The translations under genes and the position numbers were made by a program. From Mesorhizobium hawassense (GTDB lineage: Bacteria; Pseudomonadota; Alphaproteobacteria; Rhizobiales; Rhizobiaceae), in the NCBI RefSeq assembly GCF_003289945.1, contig NZ_QMBP01000001.1, forward strand, positions 372,001 to 436,000: a stretch of DNA of 64,000 nucleotides, in the 5' to 3' direction. The notes under the pieces are model-generated. The model was not told the origin of the DNA and ran no database searches. It saw only the letters and a list, made by a program, of their open reading frames with translations. Within the stretch, counting starts at the first letter, position 1; every line of letters starts with the position of its first letter. This document shows positions 33,465-42,863 of this stretch, piece after piece.

Positions 33465-34906
33465 GCGAGCTCGATCAAGCCGGACTGGCGCGGTTGCGCG
33501 ACGGCTGGATTTCGGGTGGCGCGGCTTTCGAGCTTGCGCCCGCCGAATGGAAGGAGGTCGCCTCGGCTGCCAGCCCCGACGAACAGGAGCGGCGGCTGTT
33601 GGCCATCGCCGCGCAGGCGCTTGATGTCGCGCTTCGCCCGGCCGCGCCGAAAACGTTGAAGCGGCGCCAGCCGCTGCCGGTTCTGGCCTTGCCGATGCTC
33701 CCTGAACGGCTACGGCCGTTGCTGCGTGCGGCGCTGAAATATGCAGCCGATGCGAGGCTCAAGACGCGCGTGGCCACGCTCGTCGCCAGCCGCGGCTTCG
33801 TCACCCATCCCATGGACTGGATGCCCGCCGCATCCGACCAAGCCGCCCCGGAGGTCTATGCCCCCTGGGTCGACTGGCAGGCTGGCGCGGATGGCGAAAA
33901 GCACTCCCGACGCGAACAGCTGACGGCGGAAACCTGGGATGATTTCTATCCCGCAGCGCGCCGCATTGCTTTGGCCGATTTGCGGCGCGCCGCGCCTGCT
34001 TTGGCAAGGACGCTGATTGAGACCAAAGGGGCAAGCGAACCGGCGGAGGTCAGGCTCGCCCTTATTGAACTCATGCGTGTCGGCTTGAGCGCCGACGACA
34101 TTTCGTTCCTGAAAAGCCTCTCTGCCGATCGCTCGGGCAAGGTGCGGGAAATGGCGGGCCGGCTGCTGGCAAGGTTGGGGGAGCGTGGCAATCCAACGGA
34201 TGCCGGGCCGCAAGATCCGACAGCCGAGCTGGCCGCTTTCATCGAGGAAGGCAAATCCGGCTTCCTTCGCCGCCGTACCACCTACGCACCGATAAAACTC
34301 AAGTCGCCCGCGCAACAGGCCCGTCGCGCCGACTTGTTCGCTTCCTGCTACTTCGGCGATCTCGTCGCCCGCTTCGGCAAGACAGAGCCTGATTTGATCG
34401 GCGCATGGCAGTTCGGCGTCGATGACAATGCCGATCGTTTTCTCGTTCTAATGGTCTCGGTGTCCGGCAGCGATGCGGCGGTGGCCTGTTTGGCGGATAT
34501 GCTCGTCGCCGAAGGCGGCAAGCTGACGCTTCTCGTCCTCCAGCTCATGTTGCGTTTGGACAGCGGCAGGAAGCGTCTCCTGATCAGGCAGATCCTGAAT
34601 GACGCGCAGAATCTGCACGCGCTCAACTTGGTCGAAGGCGCGGAGGCAGGCTGGCTGGAATGGGGCGACCTCGCAAACGGCAAGACGCTTTCGGCGCTGC
34701 GCTCCGCCGTCTCGGGTGACAACGACGTCATGAAACGAAGCGCCGAGCAGTATATCGAGGCCATAGGTTTTCTCGCCACGGCGGCGACGGCGGAGAAACT
34801 AATCGGCGACGTCGTCGCCGCCGGCCTGCCGCCCGCATCCCCATCGCTCGGCCTGTTGCGGCTCAACGCGGCGCTGGCCGAAAATCGTTCCCAATCCGAC
34901 AGATGA
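33461..34906 (+). CDS. DUF5691-family helical protein of the SWIM-MoxR-VWA cluster
   Basis: A 481-residue, largely helical protein matching the DUF5691 family by position and character. Its middle holds HEAT-like stretches (VRLALIELMRVGLSADDISF; VREMAGRLLARLG), consistent with a scaffold. No catalytic motif, signal peptide or membrane segment is seen. It overlaps the SWIM gene by 4 nt and lies 19 nt before the MoxR gene, so translation is coupled. The family label is from context and moderate similarity and should be checked with a profile search. Confidence 0.75.
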   Translation: MSELDQAGLARLRDGWISGGAAFELAPAEWKEVASAASPDEQERRLLAIAAQALDVALRPAAPKTLKRRQPLPVLALPMLPERLRPLLRAALKYAADARLKTRVATLVASRGFVTHPMDWMPAASDQAAPEVYAPWVDWQAGADGEKHSRREQLTAETWDDFYPAARRIALADLRRAAPALARTLIETKGASEPAEVRLALIELMRVGLSADDISFLKSLSADRSGKVREMAGRLLARLGERGNPTDAGPQDPTAELAAFIEEGKSGFLRRRTTYAPIKLKSPAQQARRADLFASCYFGDLVARFGKTEPDLIGAWQFGVDDNADRFLVLMVSVSGSDAAVACLADMLVAEGGKLTLLVLQLMLRLDSGRKRLLIRQILNDAQNLHALNLVEGAEAGWLEWGDLANGKTLSALRSAVSGDNDVMKRSAEQYIEAIGFLATAATAEKLIGDVVAAGLPPASPSLGLLRLNAALAENRSQSDR

Positions 34907-34925
34907 TCAATCCGGAGAAGATCGC

Positions 34926-36005
34926 ATGAACGCAGCCATCCGCCTCCCGGCCGAGCAGGTCTATGCCGCCGAACTGCAGGCGCTCGCGCGCGGCGACGAT
35001 CGCCAGAAGCCCGCCGGCTGGAGCCTGTCGCCCAAGGCCGTGCTGACCTATCTGATGGGCGGCAAGGCGAGCGACGGCACGGTGATTTCGCCGAAATATG
35101 TCGGACGCCGGCAATTGATGGAAACGGCGGTCGCCACGCTCGCGACCGACCGCGCGCTGCTTCTGCTCGGCGTCCCAGGGACGGCGAAATCCTGGGTCTC
35201 GGAACATCTCGCTGGCGCCATCATGGGCAATTCGACGCTGGTCGTGCAATGCACCGCCGGCACCGACGAGAACCAGATCCGTTATGGCTGGAATTATGCC
35301 CAGCTTTTGGCAAAGGGGCCGAGCCAGGAGGCGCTGGTGCCGACGCCGCTCTACCGCGCCATGCAGGACGGCAAGCTCTGCCGCTTGGAAGAATTGACGC
35401 GCATGGGCTCCGATGTGCAGGACACGCTGATCACCGTGCTGTCGGAAAAGATGATGCCGGTGCCGGAGCTGAACACCTCCATCTACGCGCAGCGCGGCTT
35501 CAACATCATCGCCACCGCCAACAACCGCGACAAGGGCGTCAACGAGCTCTCCTCGGCGCTGAAGCGGCGCTTCAACGTCGTGGTGCTGCCTTTGCCGGAC
35601 GACATGGCGGAAGAAGTCTCGATCGTCTCCCGGCGCGTCGGCGAGATGGCCGGTGGGCTGGACCTGCCGGTGCCGAAGAATGTCGGCGAGGAGATCGCCC
35701 GCGTGCTCACCATTTTCCGCGAGCTGCGCTCGGGCGCGACCGCAGACGGCAAGGTGACTTTGAAGACGCCGTCCGGCTCGCTGTCCACCGCCGAGGCGAT
35801 CGCCACGATGGTCAGCGGCCTCAGCCAGGCGGCATGGTTCGACGACGGCAAGTTGCATGCCGAAGGCCTAGCGCCGAGCCTTGTCGGCGCCATCGTCAAG
35901 GACCCGGTGCAGGACAAGGTCGTGCTCGAGGAATATCTGGAGACGGTGCTGAAGAAGCGGCCGGATTATGCCGGCTACTACGCGGCGCTCAATGCGGCCA
36001 TCTGA
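34926..36005 (+). CDS. MoxR-type AAA+ ATPase (YehL-like)
   Basis: A 359-residue AAA+ ATPase. Walker A is GVPGTAKS (82-89). The Walker B position reads LCRLEE (151-156), with glutamate in place of the usual first aspartate. Sensor 1 is ATANNRD (about 196-202) and an arginine-finger candidate is in ALKRRF (211-216). MoxR ATPases work as chaperones with VWA proteins, inserting cofactors or remodelling targets; a VWA protein is encoded two genes downstream. GGAGAAGATCGC precedes the ATG. The best-known relative by layout is E. coli YehL. Confidence 0.9.
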   Translation: MNAAIRLPAEQVYAAELQALARGDDRQKPAGWSLSPKAVLTYLMGGKASDGTVISPKYVGRRQLMETAVATLATDRALLLLGVPGTAKSWVSEHLAGAIMGNSTLVVQCTAGTDENQIRYGWNYAQLLAKGPSQEALVPTPLYRAMQDGKLCRLEELTRMGSDVQDTLITVLSEKMMPVPELNTSIYAQRGFNIIATANNRDKGVNELSSALKRRFNVVVLPLPDDMAEEVSIVSRRVGEMAGGLDLPVPKNVGEEIARVLTIFRELRSGATADGKVTLKTPSGSLSTAEAIATMVSGLSQAAWFDDGKLHAEGLAPSLVGAIVKDPVQDKVVLEEYLETVLKKRPDYAGYYAALNAAI

Positions 36006-36008
36006 GCC

Positions 36009-38267
36009 ATGACGCAAGGCGGCATCAGCTATTTCGGCATTCGCCACCACGGGCCGGGCTCCGCCGAGAGCCTGGTCAAGGCGTTGCGGGAATTGCAGCC
36101 CTTCGCCGTGCTGATCGAAGGGCCGGTCGATGCCTCGCCGCTGCTGCCGCTGCTCGCCAGCCCCGACATGAAGCCGCCGGTGGCGCTGCTTTGCTATCCG
36201 GAGGACGATCCCGCCGCAACCAGCTTCTGGCCCTTCGCCGAATTCTCGCCGGAATATCAGGCTGCACTTTGGGCCGTCGCCAACGGGGCGGCGCTGCGCT
36301 TCATCGACCTGCCGTCCGCCGCACGGCTCGCCGAGCAGGCGCCTGAAGGGTCAGCGGACACTGAAGCAGCCGAGGCAGAAGTCACAGAAAAGCAGGCCGA
36401 GGAACCCACGCGCATCCAGGATCCGATCGGCACTTTGGCGCGCGCCGCCGGCTATGAGGACGGCGAGAGCTGGTGGTCGGACATCATCGAGCAGAATCCC
36501 GAACCCGGCCCGATCTTCGCGGCCATCGCCGACGCGATGACGACGCTGCGCGACGGCGAGGGCGCGATCGGCAAGTTCGAGGCGATGCGCGAGGCGCATA
36601 TGCGGCTCGAGATCGCCGCCGCGCGGAAAGAATTCGAAGGCCCGCTGGCCGTCGTCTGCGGCGCCTGGCATGTGCCGGCCTTGCAGGCGGCGCACACGCA
36701 AAAGAGCGACCAGGCGCTGCTCAAGGGTATCGGCCGGCGCAAGACCACGATGACTTACGCGCCTTGGACCGGACCGCGCCTGGCGCTGGGCTACGGCTAC
36801 GGCGCCGGCGTCGTCGCGCCCGGATGGTGCAAGCATCTGTGGCAGACGCGCGGGCAGGGCGACGCCTCGGTCCTGTGGCTCGCGCGCATCGCCTCGGTGC
36901 TTCGCGCCAAGGGCCACATGATCTCGACCGCCTCCCTGATCGAAGCGGAGCGTCTCGCCCGCGCGCTTGCCGCCATCCGCGAGCGGCCGAAGCCGGGCTT
37001 CGAGGAACTGCGCGATGCCTCGATCTCGGCCCTCTTCAACGGCGAGGCCCTGCTGTGGAAGATGGTCGAGGCCGAGCTGCTGCTCGGCGCCGATGTCGGC
37101 GAGATTCCGCCCGACACCCCGCTGGCGCCGCTGATCGACGACTTGCAGCGCAACCAGAAGGCGGCCCGGCTGAAGCCCGAGGCGCTGGAGCGGGAGCTTT
37201 CGGTCGACCTGCGCAGCGAGAGCGGGCTGTTTCGCTCGACATTGCTGCACCGGCTGAACGTGCTTGGCGTCAGCTGGGGCAGGCTGACGGATGTCGGCCG
37301 CAGCCGCGGCACGTTCCGCGAGCGCTGGATGCTGGCCTGGCAGCCGGAATATGCCGTCCGCCTGGTCGAGAACCTGGTCTACGGACCGACCATCGAGAAG
37401 GCCGCCAATGGCCGGCTGATCCAAATGATCGGCGCTGCCGCGACGCTCGATGCTCTGGCCACGCTGGTGCAAAGCGCGATCACGGCGGCATTGAGCGAAG
37501 CATCCGCCGCTGGCCTCGCGGCGCTCGAGGAAAAGGCGGCGCACAGCAGCGAGTGCCTGGAACTGCTGGCCTCGGTGCCGCCGCTGGCCGACATCATCCG
37601 CTACGGCGAAGCCCGCAAGACCGAGACGGAGCGCCTCGCCGGCCTGCTGGAACGGCTGATCATCGAGGGTTCCATCGCGCTGCCTTATGCGGCGCGCGAT
37701 CTCGACGCGCAGGCCGCAGCCGCGCTGATGGCAGCACTGCGCAAGGCCGACGGGGCGATCAAGCTGGTCGAACCGGGCGAGCATGTCCTGGAGGCTTGGC
37801 GTAACGGACTGGCGGCCGTGCTCGATTCGTCGCGTTCCACGGCGCTGGTCGCCGGCTGCGCCGCGCATCTGCTCTACGAGGCCGGGCGACTCTCAGCGGA
37901 TGAGACCGCCAACCTCCTGGCAAAGCGCCTGTCGCCGGGGACTCCCGTTCTCGATGCGGCTGCCTTCTTCGAAGGTTTCTTCAGCGGCGCCGGCCAGCGG
38001 CTGATCTACGACGAGGGTTTGCGTGGCGCCGTCGACGCCTGGCTGGCATCGCTCGACGAGGAGGCTTTCGTGGCGCATCTGCCGCTGCTGCGCCGCGTCT
38101 TCTCCAATCTCGACAGCATGGAGCGCCGCCGCCTGATCGAGGCCGTGCTCGGCAAGAGAGCGAGCCTGCCCGCCGGGCTCAAGCCCGCGCCGGACGGCGG
38201 CGAGGCATGGCGCAGGCATTTCGCTCTCCTCGGCAAGCTGCTTGCGGGGGAGGCCAGCCATGGTTGA
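36009..38267 (+). CDS. DUF5682-family protein (YehM-like) of the MoxR-VWA cluster
   Basis: A 752-residue protein. The N-terminus carries SYFGIRHHGPGSA (H13, H14) and VLIEGP (E37), the signature of DUF5682. The pattern recalls the ChaN/TraB/erythromycin-esterase group, where paired histidines and a glutamate form a hydrolytic or metal site. That similarity is an inference from the motif. A second conserved segment reads VVCGAWHVPAL. The remaining 450 residues are mostly helical. It starts 3 nt after the MoxR stop and overlaps the VWA gene by 8 nt. The name YehM-like is from synteny. Confidence 0.82.
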   Translation: MTQGGISYFGIRHHGPGSAESLVKALRELQPFAVLIEGPVDASPLLPLLASPDMKPPVALLCYPEDDPAATSFWPFAEFSPEYQAALWAVANGAALRFIDLPSAARLAEQAPEGSADTEAAEAEVTEKQAEEPTRIQDPIGTLARAAGYEDGESWWSDIIEQNPEPGPIFAAIADAMTTLRDGEGAIGKFEAMREAHMRLEIAAARKEFEGPLAVVCGAWHVPALQAAHTQKSDQALLKGIGRRKTTMTYAPWTGPRLALGYGYGAGVVAPGWCKHLWQTRGQGDASVLWLARIASVLRAKGHMISTASLIEAERLARALAAIRERPKPGFEELRDASISALFNGEALLWKMVEAELLLGADVGEIPPDTPLAPLIDDLQRNQKAARLKPEALERELSVDLRSESGLFRSTLLHRLNVLGVSWGRLTDVGRSRGTFRERWMLAWQPEYAVRLVENLVYGPTIEKAANGRLIQMIGAAATLDALATLVQSAITAALSEASAAGLAALEEKAAHSSECLELLASVPPLADIIRYGEARKTETERLAGLLERLIIEGSIALPYAARDLDAQAAAALMAALRKADGAIKLVEPGEHVLEAWRNGLAAVLDSSRSTALVAGCAAHLLYEAGRLSADETANLLAKRLSPGTPVLDAAAFFEGFFSGAGQRLIYDEGLRGAVDAWLASLDEEAFVAHLPLLRRVFSNLDSMERRRLIEAVLGKRASLPAGLKPAPDGGEAWRRHFALLGKLLAGEASHG

Positions 38268-39495
38268 TGAAGCTACCGGGCCGAAGCTCGATCCGACGGG
38301 AGACAACAGGGAGCGCCGCTGGCGGCTGGCGATCGGCGCCGACGATGAGTCTTCATCCGCGCTGTCGGCCGAGGACCGGCGACTGTCGGCGGCGCTAGAT
38401 GCGCTCTATGGCGACGGCAGCGGCGACACCGCCGGCGACCCGCGCAAGCGGCGTGGCGGGCTCGGCCGTTCGGCGCCGCGCGTCGCGCAATGGATGGGCG
38501 ATATCCGATCGTTCTTCCCCGAGCAGGTCGTCCAGGTGGTGCAGAAGGACGCCTTCGAGCGGCTCAACCTGAAACAGATGCTGATGGAGCCGGAGTTCCT
38601 CAAGGCGATCGAGGCTGACGTCAATCTCGTCGCCGATCTGATCTCGCTGCGCTCGGCGATGCCGGACAAGACCAAGGATATCGCCCGCTCGATCATTGCC
38701 GACATCGTCGCCAAGCTGATGCAGCGCCTGGAGCAGAAGACCGCCGAGGCTATCCGCGGCGCGCTCGACAAGTCGCGGCGCACCAACCGGCCGCGCCAGC
38801 GCGACATCGACTGGCCGCGCACGATCACGGCCAACCTTCGCCACTACCAGCCGGACCACAAGACCGTGGTGCCGGAAAAGCTCGTCGGCTTCATGCGCCG
38901 CCAGCGCCGGCTGGTCGACCTCGACGAGGTGACGCTCTGCGTCGACCAGTCCGGCTCGATGGCAAGCTCGGTCATCTACGCCTCGATCTTCGCCGCGGTA
39001 ATGGCCTCGCTACCGGTGGTGCGGACGAAACTCGTCTGCTTCGACACCGCGATCGTCGACTTGACCGAAGAGCTCAGCGATCCCGTCGAGGTGCTGTTTG
39101 GCGTCCAGCTCGGCGGCGGCACCGATATCAACCAGGCGGTCGCCTATTGCGCCGAACGCATCGAGCGGCGGACCAAGGCGCATTTCGTGCTGATCACCGA
39201 TCTCTACGAAGGCGGCAACGGCAAGGAGCTCTTGCAAAGGCTGGCGACGCTCGTCCGTTCGGGCGTCAACGTCATCGTTCTCCTGGCGCTCACAGACCAA
39301 GGGCGTCCCGGCTACGATCCGTCGATGGCGGGGTCTGTCGCGGCGCTGGGCATTCCCGTCTTTGCCTGCACGCCCGACCATTTCCCGGACATGATGGCGG
39401 CCGCGCTGCGCCGCGAGGACATCGGCGCCTGGGCAGCTGGGGCCGACATCAAGCTGATCCGCGCCGACGCTGAAACGCCGAACGCCGCCGAATAG
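38260..39495 (+). CDS. VWA-domain protein (YehP-like), partner of the MoxR ATPase
   Basis: A 411-residue protein. A helical N-terminal part with a basic segment (RKRRGG, RRTNRPRQRD) precedes a C-terminal von Willebrand A domain. The metal-ion-dependent adhesion site is intact: DQSGS (D229, S231, S233), GGGTDINQA and ITDLYEGG. The VWA domain probably binds the MoxR ATPase. The ATG at 38260 is preceded by GGGGGAGGCC and overlaps the DUF5682 stop. It is the last gene of the block; a terminator hairpin overlaps its stop codon. Confidence 0.9.
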   Translation: MVDEATGPKLDPTGDNRERRWRLAIGADDESSSALSAEDRRLSAALDALYGDGSGDTAGDPRKRRGGLGRSAPRVAQWMGDIRSFFPEQVVQVVQKDAFERLNLKQMLMEPEFLKAIEADVNLVADLISLRSAMPDKTKDIARSIIADIVAKLMQRLEQKTAEAIRGALDKSRRTNRPRQRDIDWPRTITANLRHYQPDHKTVVPEKLVGFMRRQRRLVDLDEVTLCVDQSGSMASSVIYASIFAAVMASLPVVRTKLVCFDTAIVDLTEELSDPVEVLFGVQLGGGTDINQAVAYCAERIERRTKAHFVLITDLYEGGNGKELLQRLATLVRSGVNVIVLLALTDQGRPGYDPSMAGSVAALGIPVFACTPDHFPDMMAAALRREDIGAWAAGADIKLIRADAETPNAAE

Positions 39496-39522
39496 CCCTC
39501 GGCGGCGTTCGGGACGACTTTT
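39478..39522 (+). terminator. Rho-independent terminator overlapping the VWA stop codon
   Basis: Perfect 14-bp stem CCGAACGCCGCCGA / TCGGCGGCGTTCGG with a 7-nt loop, then TTTT at 39519-39522. The left arm encodes the last residues of the VWA protein and the TAG lies in the loop. It closes the five-gene unit. Confidence 0.85.
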
Positions 39523-39559
39523 GCGCGACCGGATGGCGACCGGTCGCATGGGGTGATGC

Positions 39560-40624
39560 TCAGCCGAATCTCGGGTCGAGGCTGCCCGACTTGTAGCGCT
39601 TGGCCATTTCCGAGACCGGCAGCGGCTTGATCTTCTGGGCGTTGCCGGCGGTGCCGAACTCCTCGAAGCGCTGCTTGCATAGCTTCCGCATCGCGGCCAT
39701 CGCCGGCGTCAGATATTTGCGCGGATCGAACTCCGACGGGTTCTCGGTCAGCACCTTGCGGATAGCGCCGGTCAGCGCCATGCGGTTGTCGGTGTCGATG
39801 TTGATCTTGCGCACGCCATGCTTGATGCCGCGCTGGATCTCTTCCACCGGCACGCCCCAGGTCGGCTTCATCTGGCCGCCATATTTATTGATGATCTCCT
39901 GCAACTCCTCCGGCACCGAGGAGGAGCCGTGCATGACCAGATGCATGTTGGGCAGGCGGCGGTGGATCTCCTCGATCACGTTCATCGCCAGCACCGCGCC
40001 ATCCGGCTTGCGCGAGAATTTATAGGCGCCGTGGCTGGTGCCCATGGCAACGGCCAGGGCATCGACATGCGTGTCCTTGACGAACTGCACGGCCTGTTCC
40101 GGGTCGGTCAAAAGCTGGTCGTGGCTGATCGCGCCTTCGACGCCGTGGCCGTCTTCCTGCTCGCCGCCGCCGCTCTCCAGCGAGCCGAGCACGCCGATCT
40201 CGCCTTCGACGGAAACGCCGCCCCAATGCGCCATGTCGACGACGCGGCGCGTGATGCCGGAATTATAGGCATAGTCGGCCGGCGACTTGCCGTCCTCCTT
40301 CAGCGAGCCGTCCATCATCACCGAGGTGAATCCGTACTGGATCGCGGTGACGCAGGTGGCTTCGTTGTTGCCGTGGTCGAGATGCATGCAGACCGGGATG
40401 TCGGGGTGGATCTCGACCAGCGCGTCGATCAGCTTGGCCAGCACCACGTCATTGGCGTAGGCGCGAGCGCCCCGGCTGGCCTGCAGGATGACCGGCGACT
40501 TGGTCTCCTCCGCCGCCTCCATGATCGCGAGGCCCTGTTCCATATTGTTCATGTTGAAGGCAGGCACGCCATAGCCATGTTCGGCGGCATGGTCGAGCAA
40601 TTGTCTCAGTGTGATGCGAGCCAA
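39560..40624 (-). CDS. fba: Class II fructose-bisphosphate aldolase
   Basis: A 354-residue zinc-dependent class IIB aldolase that interconverts fructose 1,6-bisphosphate with DHAP and glyceraldehyde 3-phosphate, in the Calvin-cycle/proteobacterial subtype. The zinc ligand histidines lie in [22 protein letters not shown] and [18 protein letters not shown] and NIDTDNRMA complete the active site. Length is normal for the subtype. It converges on the MoxR-VWA cluster and is a stand-alone gene here. Confidence 0.96.
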   Translation of the reverse strand: MARITLRQLLDHAAEHGYGVPAFNMNNMEQGLAIMEAAEETKSPVILQASRGARAYANDVVLAKLIDALVEIHPDIPVCMHLDHGNNEATCVTAIQYGFTSVMMDGSLKEDGKSPADYAYNSGITRRVVDMAHWGGVSVEGEIGVLGSLESGGGEQEDGHGVEGAISHDQLLTDPEQAVQFVKDTHVDALAVAMGTSHGAYKFSRKPDGAVLAMNVIEEIHRRLPNMHLVMHGSSSVPEELQEIINKYGGQMKPTWGVPVEEIQRGIKHGVRKINIDTDNRMALTGAIRKVLTENPSEFDPRKYLTPAMAAMRKLCKQRFEEFGTAGNAQKIKPLPVSEMAKRYKSGSLDPRFG

Positions 40625-40660
40625 CGACTAGTCTCCATATCTGGTTCGAGCCTATGTTTG

Positions 40661-40687
40661 AAAAGGCCGCCTGGGTCTCGGGCGGCC
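40661..40687 (-). terminator. Terminator of ribH
   Basis: Read on the minus strand: stem GGCCGCC, 9-nt loop, GGCGGCC, then TTTT. It lies about 90 nt beyond the ribH stop codon. Confidence 0.75.
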
Positions 40688-40775
40688 CCGTTGCTTCTGG
40701 CCGGATTTCGAACCTACCGCAACCTTTTGCAGCCGCAATTCTTGTTGCAGCGCTGAAATCCGGTCTTTGGCAGGC

Positions 40776-41318
<543 letters not shown>

Positions 41319-41326
41319 TTAGCGAT

Positions 41327-41464
41327 CGTTCTCTTCCATCCGGACTTTAACCGTCGGCCCCGGAATCGCACCGGATCTGCTGACCCTCCCGTCGCCGGGA
41401 GGCGCTCGCGGGCTCGGGTCGAAACCCTTACCGCCGGTGGGGACTTTCACCCCGCCCTGAGAAC
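41327..41464 (-). promoter_or_regulatory. FMN riboswitch (RFN element)
   Basis: On the minus strand the RFN consensus is plain: CAGGGCGGGGTGAAAGTCCC, CACCGGCGGTAA, AGCCCGCGAGCGC, GGTCAGCAGATCCGGTG, CCGGGGCCGACGGTTAAAGT and CCGGATGGAAGAGA. It ends about 84 nt before the ribH start. FMN binding should switch off ribH expression. A helix C/D insertion (CTCCCGGCGACGGGAG) is the variable arm. Confidence 0.96.
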
Positions 41465-41516
41465 ATTAACGGGGGCAGGTATGGAGGGGGAGGCAGGCGC
41501 TGTCAATTGATGATTG

Positions 41517-41566
41517 GCGGATCTCCCCCCTCGTGGGGAGATGCCCGGCAGGGCAGAGGGGGGCGC
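41517..41566. repeat. Short palindromic intergenic repeat
   Basis: GC-rich element beginning GGATCTCCCCCCTCGTGGGG and containing nested hairpins (CTCCCC...GGGGAG; GCCCGGCAGGGC). It has the look of a dispersed rhizobial intergenic repeat, but only one copy lies in this window. Confidence 0.5.
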
Positions 41567-41592
41567 GAAGGATCGCGGCGCCGCAAGATCAA

Positions 41593-41722
41593 GGTTCCTC
41601 GCCCCACGAGTGTGGGGAGAGGTGGCTCGGCGAAGCCGAGACGGAGAGGGGAGCGCCCTACGAAGGCCCCTCTCCGTCCGCTTCGCGGCCACCTCTCCCC
41701 GCCTTTGGCGGGGCGAGGAACC
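41593..41722. repeat. Long imperfect palindrome (two about 57-bp arms)
   Basis: The left arm 41593-41651 and right arm 41667-41722 are inverted copies: GGTTCCTCGCCCC ... GGGGAGAGGTGG ... CGGAGAGGGG. Each arm also holds its own smaller hairpins. It lies between the FMN riboswitch and mtnA, just past the mtnA stop, and resembles dispersed palindromic units of Mesorhizobium intergenic DNA. Confidence 0.75.
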
Positions 41723-41768
41723 CAAGCACTGTAACGTCGGCGGGACGGCGCCCGCCTCTGTCCTGCCG

Positions 41769-42863
41769 TCACCCCCGCTCCGGGAACATCGCCTTCAGCC
41801 CCTCACGCGAGGCTTTCGCCACACCGCGCTCTGTGATGAGCCCGGTCACCAGCCTTGCCGGCGTCACGTCGAAGGCCGGGTTGGCGGCCGGCGTGGCATC
41901 CGGCGAGACGCGCACCTGTGCGATCTTGCCGTCCGCCGTCTTGCCCCAGACCAGCGACACCTCATCGCCGGAGCGCTCCTCGATCGGGATTTCGGCCAGC
42001 CCGTCGGTCACGGTCCAGTCGATGGTGGGCGAGGGCAGCGCGACGTAGAAGGGCACGTCATTGTCGGCTGCGGCCAGCGCCTTCAGATAGGTGCCGATCT
42101 TGTTGCAGACGTCGCCATTGGCGGTGGTGCGGTCTGTGCCGACGATGACCATGTCGATGTCGCCATGCTGCATCAGATGGCCGCCGGCATTGTCGACGAT
42201 GAGCGTGTGCGGCACGCCGTGGCCGGCCATTTCCCAGGCGGTCAGCTGGGCGCCCTGGTTGCGCGGCCTGGTCTCGTCGACGTAGACATGCACGGGAATA
42301 CCGGCCTCCGTCGCCAGATAGATCGGCGCGGTGGCGGTGCCGTAGTCGACCGTTGCCAGCCAGCCGGCATTGCAATGGGTGAGGATGTTGACGCTCTCGC
42401 CCTGCTGCTTGCGCGCCGCGATCTCTTTGATGATGGCAAGCCCGTTCTCACCGATGGCGCGATTTAAGCCCACATCCTCGTCGGCGATCTCGGCGGCGCG
42501 CCGGTAGGCGGCCTCGGCGCGCTCTTCGGGCGCCAGCGGCTTGAGGAAGCGCCGCATCTCGTCCAGTGCCCAACGCAGATTGATCGCTGTCGGCCGCGTC
42601 CTGTTGAGCGTTTCCCACACCGCGTCGAGCGCTTCGTCCGACGGATCGTCCTTCATCTGGATGGCGACGCCATAGGCTGCTGTGACGCCGATCAGCGGCG
42701 CGCCGCGCACCCACATGTCGCGGATGGCGGTGGCGACGCCTGCAACCGTTCCTATCGTCTCGACGCGGAACTCATGCGGCAGCCAGCGCTGGTCGATGAT
42801 CTCGACCGACCGCTTGTCGTCGCTGAGCCAGATGGTGCGGTAGTGGCGTTCGCCGACGTTCAA
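41769..42863 (-). CDS. mtnA: S-methyl-5-thioribose-1-phosphate isomerase
   Basis: A 364-residue enzyme that converts methylthioribose 1-phosphate to methylthioribulose 1-phosphate in methionine salvage. The eIF2B-like fold is shown by [32 protein letters not shown] (catalytic cysteine), [19 protein letters not shown] and [20 protein letters not shown] (catalytic aspartate). The start is TTG at 42863, overlapping the mtnK stop (TTGA), with GGGAG 8 nt upstream, so the two are coupled. No mtnB, mtnC or mtnD is visible nearby. Confidence 0.96.
   Translation of the reverse strand: MNVGERHYRTIWLSDDKRSVEIIDQRWLPHEFRVETIGTVAGVATAIRDMWVRGAPLIGVTAAYGVAIQMKDDPSDEALDAVWETLNRTRPTAINLRWALDEMRRFLKPLAPEERAEAAYRRAAEIADEDVGLNRAIGENGLAIIKEIAARKQQGESVNILTHCNAGWLATVDYGTATAPIYLATEAGIPVHVYVDETRPRNQGAQLTAWEMAGHGVPHTLIVDNAGGHLMQHGDIDMVIVGTDRTTANGDVCNKIGTYLKALAAADNDVPFYVALPSPTIDWTVTDGLAEIPIEERSGDEVSLVWGKTADGKIAQVRVSPDATPAANPAFDVTPARLVTGLITERGVAKASREGLKAMFPERG

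Noticed and set aside
31982-39522. Phage or integrative island carrying the MoxR-VWA block
   Set aside because: No integrase, tRNA, flanking direct repeat or base-composition break is seen; neighbours are ordinary metabolic genes.
41593-41722. CRISPR-like repeat
   Set aside because: Only two inverted arms, no regular direct repeats and spacers.
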